Shown: positions 18,601 to 21,957 of the stretch, piece after piece
Numbering within the stretch: position 1 is the first letter of the stretch
Layout of the letters: each line of letters opens with the position of its first letter
Assembly (NCBI GenBank): GCA_036897625.1
Contig: JAYMTA010001074.1
Span: 1-21,957, forward strand
Origin: Pelargonium cotyledonis
Lineage: Eukaryota; Streptophyta; Magnoliopsida; Geraniales; Geraniaceae
Length of the DNA stretch: 21,957 bases
Direction: 5' to 3'
Made by a program: the position numbers and the translations under genes
The notes under the pieces: generated by a model
Database searches by the model: none
Told to the model about the DNA's origin: nothing
Seen by the model: the letters and a program-made list of their open reading frames with translations, nothing else

Positions 18601-20346
18601 GTAAAGGTGCAACTTCTGATTATTCCAAAATTAATAGTGGTCCAAAAAGTTGACACTAAATGTATGTCCATACCCTAAACCAACAATCCAACACAAAAAT
18701 CAAGGTTCGTAGAAACTCATCGCGTGAACTAATCCAGCTTGGCAGCTTGCCACAAATATGGCAGCAACACCTCTGTCATTGTAATGAGACCCTAAGCGGA
18801 TCTAATTTTTGGTAGGTGTAGCTCACCAATTACACATTTTTAAAAGTTTAATCTAGGAAGAGTTTGGAATTAAAAAAAAAATTGATAAGAAATGAGAATA
18901 AATAATGGAAATGGAAATGAGATTTTCATTCTTTATGTTTTAATTAAAACTTTTTGGTCATGAGAACGGTTTTGGAATGGGAATTTGCTATTGATTCTCA
19001 TTTCAAAAGTTTTAGTCTGGACGCTACCTTACATGATTTTGTCTCCTATAGTCATATGTGCAAAATATTTCACAATGACCATCCATTATTGTCTTCTTCT
19101 TTTTTTTCTTTTTTTCCTTAGTTAATTACTTTATGAGACACCAAGCTAGATGTGAGGGCAAGAAACAAGCAAAACTACTCTAACACTATTCTAGGATGTA
19201 TTTGACGACACGTAGAACATATAGACCAAAATAACTAAGTATGAATTACCTTGCGACGACCAAAGTAGCATCCATCTAGTTCAATTGACCCAAAGAAATC
19301 CAACTTCAAAAGGCATCCTTTTAGCTTATCATAGTACAATCCTCTAATGGGAAAAGTTGGATCGTACTTAAATGTCATGCAAACCTCAGGATATCGAAAC
19401 TGAAAACCAAAACAAATAAGGCAATAAGTTAGTAAATATAACAAAGAATTTTTGGTGGCAGCACACTACAAGACAATACTAACCTCATTCACCATATGCT
19501 CCTTTGCTTGATCATATATCAAACTTTGTAAGTTTGCTGAGTAATGCGCCAATGTGTAGTCATAGTCAAACCCATAAACTTGTATAGTATCCAATCTTAC
19601 ATTCCTATTAACGTATATTCCTGATCCCAACATATAGCTACAATCAATAAGACCGATTGTAAAAGCATAGCATAGATTAAAAACCAAGCATTTACCAAAC
19701 CTTCAGGATTCATCTTTGGCATTCCTATCAGCGCCTCCGGGATCTTAAGAAAACTCTGCTTAGCCGATTCAAACTTGCGCCGAATCCTTGAAAGTTCATC
19801 ATCAGGCATTGCCTGAGCCAGTCTACTTAACTCCTCGAGCCTTGATGAAGTTTGACCAGATAATGCAATTCCACAGTAACCTCGATCTCCCCCTCCATAC
19901 CCTAATTTTAAAGTAAAAGTCTCAACTAGTGAACAATAGTTCTATCAATACATTCCAATTAAGCCTCTCAACTGTCACACAAACATTGTTATGCATGCAT
20001 TTCTACAGATACACACACTAAAGTGATCAATGACTCCAGTAGTAATCTTTTCAGAGACAACGAATAGTTTGTTATAATGTATGCATTGATTAGAAATTTA
20101 AACATGAACACTCAGATTTTACAAAAATCGAAGCATTTCCACGAGAGAATGGAGAATAGCCAAACCTTCCTCCAGTCCAAAAGATAGAAAGCTCAATTTC
20201 TGTAATTAAGAGCAACAGAGAAGCAAGTAAGCGCTCAAGCAAATAGATAGTGAGACACAGACACAGGTAGAGTTTATAGAGAGAGAGAGAGGTACGTTTT
20301 GGTGGAAGCGGGGAGGGAGAAGCCTGCGAAGGGAGGTGGTGGCCAT
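9631..20346 (-). CDS. HAD-superfamily IG 5'-nucleotidase (cN-II/NT5DC family), fourteen exons
   Basis: Exons (minus strand) are 20296-20346, 20166-20199, 19701-19901, 19484-19620, 19250-19399, 17411-17512, 14650-14814, 14345-14455, 13528-13625, 12828-12951, 12577-12666, 11571-11615, 10206-10526 and 9631-9669. They total 1668 nt: 555 codons plus TAG, all phases consistent, GT/AG throughout. The family (Pfam 5_nucleotid) removes phosphate from nucleoside monophosphates, typically IMP/GMP in cN-II. HAD motif I is GFDYDYT (nucleophile D114, acid D116). Motif II is LLTNS (T301). The motif III lysine is probably K371 in NKVYYHG. Motif IV is YFGDHLFSD (D397, D402). All key residues are present. The N-terminus (MATTSLRRLLPPRF) is Ser/Arg-rich and could be an organelle transit peptide, by inference. 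The 34-nt exon 2 is needed to keep phase, which supports this start. The length matches plant homologues (about 550 residues). Substrate not proven. Confidence 0.96.
9670..10205 (-). other. Intron 13 of the nucleotidase gene (536 nt)
   Basis: Donor AAG|GTATGT and acceptor TATCTCAG. The acceptor is supported because the next exon reads VSSSLFRNIDSQ then stop, a plausible short C-terminus after HHVK. Minus-strand frames covering this intron are read-through of exon 13 or chance. Nothing else is seen. Confidence 0.8.
10527..11570 (-). other. Intron 12 of the nucleotidase gene (1044 nt)
   Basis: It lies between the 45-nt exon 12 and the 321-nt exon 13. The sequence is AT-rich with no recognised element or reading frame. 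Confidence 0.8.
11616..12576 (-). other. Intron 11 of the nucleotidase gene (961 nt) with a T tract
   Basis: AT-rich intron. It contains an uninterrupted T run of about 22 at 12454-12475, which is an A run on the gene strand. No target-site duplication or SINE head could be tied to it, so it is listed as a simple repeat and not as a retroelement tail. Confidence 0.75.
13073..13294. mobile_element. Stowaway MITE in intron 9 of the nucleotidase gene
   Basis: The 222-bp element is flanked by TA at 13071-13072 and 13295-13296. The left end reads CTCCCTACGTCCCAAAATAA then TTGTCCACTTTCC. The reverse complement of the right end reads CTCCTCCGTGGCTCGTCCCA then AAATTATTGTCCACTTTTCC, the same sequence with a small insertion near the tip. 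The CTCCCTCCGTCCCA-type terminus, TA duplication, size and non-coding AT-rich interior are diagnostic of Stowaway (Tc1/mariner) MITEs. It lies wholly within the 576-nt intron 12952-13527 and does not disturb the splice sites. Confidence 0.93.
13626..14344 (-). other. Intron 8 of the nucleotidase gene (719 nt)
   Basis: It is bounded by donor GAG|GTACTT and acceptor CATTAG. Apart from the compound microsatellite no feature is recognised. Confidence 0.8.
13979..14021. repeat. Compound microsatellite (GT)n(GC)n(GA)n
   Basis: Successive runs of GT (13979-13989), GC (about 13989-14001) and GA (about 14003-14019), ending in a short G run, lie within intron 8 (13626-14344). The alternating purine-pyrimidine part can adopt Z-DNA in principle. 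It is likely to vary in length. Confidence 0.9.
15556..15756. repeat. Direct duplication of an ~88-bp segment around an (AAT)n run
   Basis: Copy A is about 15556-15644 and copy B about 15670-15756. Both contain TTTTAAG(G/T)TGTCCTTTGTGTGT, CCAAAATGTG, GTAAC(C/T), a GTG(T/C)(A/-)CAATCAG(G/A)CAC block and TTCCAAAA. They are separated by a poly(A)/(AAT)n stretch, which suggests two tandem copies of an A-tailed sequence. No target-site duplication was found. Confidence 0.7.
17226..17241. repeat. (CA)n microsatellite
   Basis: Eight CA units lie within intron 6 of the nucleotidase gene, about 170 bp upstream on the plus axis of exon 6. Confidence 0.9.
17513..19249 (-). other. Intron 5 of the nucleotidase gene (1737 nt)
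   Basis: Donor AAG|GTAATT and acceptor TATGTAG. A 22-bp direct repeat with one mismatch occurs at 17951-17972 and 18018-18039 (core GAAGAGCAATCCTACT). A plus-strand frame of 137 codons (18265-18678) is rich in Lys in its first half and matches no family I know; it is probably chance. The stretch 18840-19025 is flanked by similar AAAAGTTT(T)A.TCT.GGA segments (about 18842-18858 and 19004-19021), and its interior resembles short hAT-like MITEs (GGAATGGGAATTTG), but true ends were not confirmed. Confidence 0.65.
20279..20292. repeat. (GA)n run at the start of nucleotidase intron 1
   Basis: About seven GA units lie just inside the first intron. On the gene strand the intron opens GTACCTCTCTCTCTC, so the simple repeat touches the donor context. 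Confidence 0.85.
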
Positions 20347-20639
20347 GAGAGCAAAAGAGGAAGTCAGCTCTGCATTTCGAAAGTCAGTGCTTTGGTTTTG
20401 TTTCAGGTTACGCTCGAGGCGAGTGTAGAGCTAGCTAGGTTTAAGCATTAGAGAAGGAGGGATCACGTGGTGTCGTGGGAAGTAAAACAATGGGGTTCAC
20501 AAAAACAAATCCGCAGTTTTGTCTACAAATACATCAAATTTTGGTTTGAAGGCAATAAAGCGAAAAAATACAACACAACCTAACAAATGCCAATCTAACA
20601 AAAAAGGTAAGCACCCATTAATGGGGCACTTGTAATCAG
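20347..20639 (-). promoter_or_regulatory. Probable compact promoter and 5' leader of the nucleotidase gene, with a G-box
   Basis: About 290 bp separate the start codon from the retroelement relic. No TATA box is visible at a suitable place. A perfect G-box CACGTG lies at 20464-20469, about 120 bp upstream of the ATG, a common bZIP/bHLH site in plant promoters. Any essential promoter must either fit in this short space or lie within the old transposon sequence. The assignment is inferred from position. Confidence 0.45.
20364..20375 (-). promoter_or_regulatory. Candidate three-codon upstream ORF in the nucleotidase leader
   Basis: On the gene strand an ATG at 20375 opens ATG CAG AGC TGA, ending 17 nt before the main ATG at 20346. 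If the transcript starts upstream of it, this tiny uORF would lie in the 5' leader and could lower translation of the main frame. The transcription start is not known. Confidence 0.35.
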
Positions 20640-21957
20640 ATCAGGGGCACAAGACAAGTCTGTTTTCCTCCGATCTGCCCAACTAATGTCAAACAAGTCG
20701 GACTTTCATCACCATCAATTGAATCAGACCAACAACTACACGTCTATCTCAGAACCTGATTCTACCTCGAGAGTCACGAACCTCTCCATCAACCCTAGCC
20801 CTTATGGGCCTGGACCTCCAAACCCACATCCGGCCCAATCCTTGGCCCAACCCGGTCGACCATCCTCCCCAGACGTTATACCCATCTTCCTCTTGAACAT
20901 CGCCTACGCCCTCTGACTTGTCTCTTGAACATCAAGAAGAGCTAGAGCAACCGTCGCAGGTTCTACTGCCTCATTCGAAATCCACGGTTGACCCAAACCT
21001 GAACGGATCCATCTAACCCCAATGTTAAATCGTTTTTCTTTTGGCGCTACCAAGAACGCCCTATACACCCTCTCCGGACCGCGCCCCACCGAACTCTTGA
21101 GAGAAGCACAGTCCTTTTCAATGTGGCCCAACCTCCCACAAAAGTAGCAAAAGGTCGGGATTCACTTGTATTGGAAGTATTTGACATGACTTCCCGCACT
21201 TGTCGTCTCCCTCTTGGCCTTTCTTCACAACGACTTCCAAGTGTCCAAGTGTACCCTAAAATGAGGATAGGACCCCCAACCTCCTCATAAGTTCAAAGGA
21301 TATGCCTTAACCACACGTCCAACATGTGGAGATCCACCTCATACAGGTTGACCCCCACCCGGATTTGCTCCAAAATGAGGGTTTTCCCATTGTACAACCA
21401 CTACCCTTGGTCCACAACCCTAGTTGTGTCGTATGCATCGTAAAAAAAGAAAACGAATCGGGTACACCTGTCCGGGCTCAAAGTGGAGTCAAAAAGCTCA
21501 TTCGTCGTGACCCTCTTTCGAGGACGCCACAACCAGGTTGTGATATGTTGCATGCTAACCACATTCACCGGTGAGTCCGTCAAAAAATGCCCCACGAAGC
21601 TGTAAACCACCGAACGCTCCTCAGCAATCGCTGACTCTCCTATGATCTGGACGACATCTTCATCGTCGGCCACTATCAGTGCCTCCATTTTCTTCGCCAC
21701 CTCATGCACCACCGGCCCTAGATGGGCTGCACCACCCCTTGACGATCCCCCACCCCCCTCCTCCATCACTGTCTTCCCATTTATGGCCAACATTTGACCT
21801 TTACCATACTCTTTGTCCATGCATGAAAAGCTAACCTTGCAACCAGAAGCAACTAAAAAGCTTTGAGAAAATCTCCCTCCCCAATCGATGACGCAAATGT
21901 GTTTTGCCGAGACCCTCTTTCTATCCCTTAAAAACCGCGCCACCCATACAAGCAGTA
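20640..21957 (-). pseudogene. Decayed retroelement gag/ORF1-like gene (DUF4283 plus CCHC zinc knuckle), truncated by the window edge
   Basis: Read on the minus strand, the frame at 21401-21943 contains a DUF4283-like core: SFVGHFLTDSPVN, then WLWRPRKRV and RFVFFFYDAYDTTRVVDQG. It hits TAG at 21401-21403 and continues in frame with NGKTLILEQIRVGVNLYEVD and LHMLDVW, the expected continuation of this domain. Further frameshifts follow. A perfect CX2CX4HX4C zinc knuckle, CYFCGRLGHIEKDC, is encoded at 21108-21149 in another frame, followed by a Gly/Pro/Arg-rich tail that fades out by about 20640. DUF4283 and CCHC knuckles together are typical of plant LINE ORF1/gag-like proteins that bind element RNA. 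No endonuclease or reverse transcriptase follows, so the copy is also truncated downstream. Its 5' end lies outside the window. Confidence 0.85.
21108..21149 (-). other. CCHC zinc-knuckle motif in the retroelement relic
   Basis: Fourteen codons read C-Y-F-C-G-R-L-G-H-I-E-K-D-C, an exact CX2CX4HX4C knuckle. It has survived intact although the surrounding frame is broken by stops and shifts. In the family it binds single-stranded element RNA. Confidence 0.9.

Noticed and set aside
18265-18678. Plus-strand frame of 137 codons inside intron 5 of the nucleotidase gene
   Set aside because: The product is Lys-rich and low in complexity in its first half and has no recognisable domain. It lies antisense within an intron with no promoter, splice or expression signal seen. 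A chance frame of this size is plausible.
18840-19025. Possible hAT-like MITE flanked by AAAAGTTT-type repeats
   Set aside because: The flanking repeats are imperfect and too long for an 8-bp hAT duplication, and convincing terminal inverted repeats were not found.
1-21957. CRISPR array, bacterial operon or phage-defence system
   Set aside because: There are no regularly spaced identical repeats with unique spacers, no ribosome-binding sites and no prokaryotic gene packing. The spliced genes show plant nuclear DNA.

Overview
The window is AT-rich eukaryotic nuclear DNA from a flowering plant, most likely a eudicot. The evidence is multi-exon genes with GT/AG introns, plant-type proteins, Stowaway-type MITEs, tRNA-derived SINEs and a plant-type DUF4283/CCHC retroelement relic. 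The species cannot be fixed from the sequence. No CRISPR array, operon or other prokaryotic feature is present, and I found no convincing new multi-gene system.

Two apparently intact protein-coding genes lie on the minus strand. The left one (1131-3651, five exons, 305 codons plus stop) is a cinnamoyl-CoA reductase-like (SNL6-type) short-chain dehydrogenase. The right one (9631-20346, fourteen exons, 555 codons plus stop) is a plant HAD-superfamily IG 5'-nucleotidase of the cytosolic purine 5'-nucleotidase (cN-II/NT5DC) family. I built both models by joining exons at GT/AG sites. In both, all exon phases agree and the joined coding length divides by three with no internal stop.

The rest is intergenic or intronic DNA with many small mobile-element remains. 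From left to right these are: a Stowaway-like MITE (402-666); three tandem tRNA-like SINE heads inside intron 1 of the reductase gene (3199-3481); a 27-bp triplicated minisatellite (4581-4661); a poly(A)-tailed retroinsertion with a perfect 19-bp target-site duplication (5087-5973); a tRNA-derived SINE with a perfect 17-bp duplication (6237-6425); three tandem ~81-bp units with GC-rich hairpins (6558-6801); and a GC-rich repeat island (7290-8023). A second, clearer Stowaway MITE lies in intron 9 of the nucleotidase gene (13073-13294), and a duplicated ~88-bp segment lies in its intron 6. The right end (about 20640-21957) is a decayed gag/ORF1-like retroelement gene (DUF4283 plus CCHC zinc knuckle) that stops about 300 bp upstream of the nucleotidase start codon.

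The two intact genes show no obvious functional link: one is probably phenylpropanoid-like NADPH redox chemistry and the other nucleotide dephosphorylation. The most useful points for follow-up are the retroinsertion, whose reading frame of about 200 codons is broken by a single TAG, the 6558-6801 array, and the possible NMD-triggering 3'UTR intron of the nucleotidase gene.
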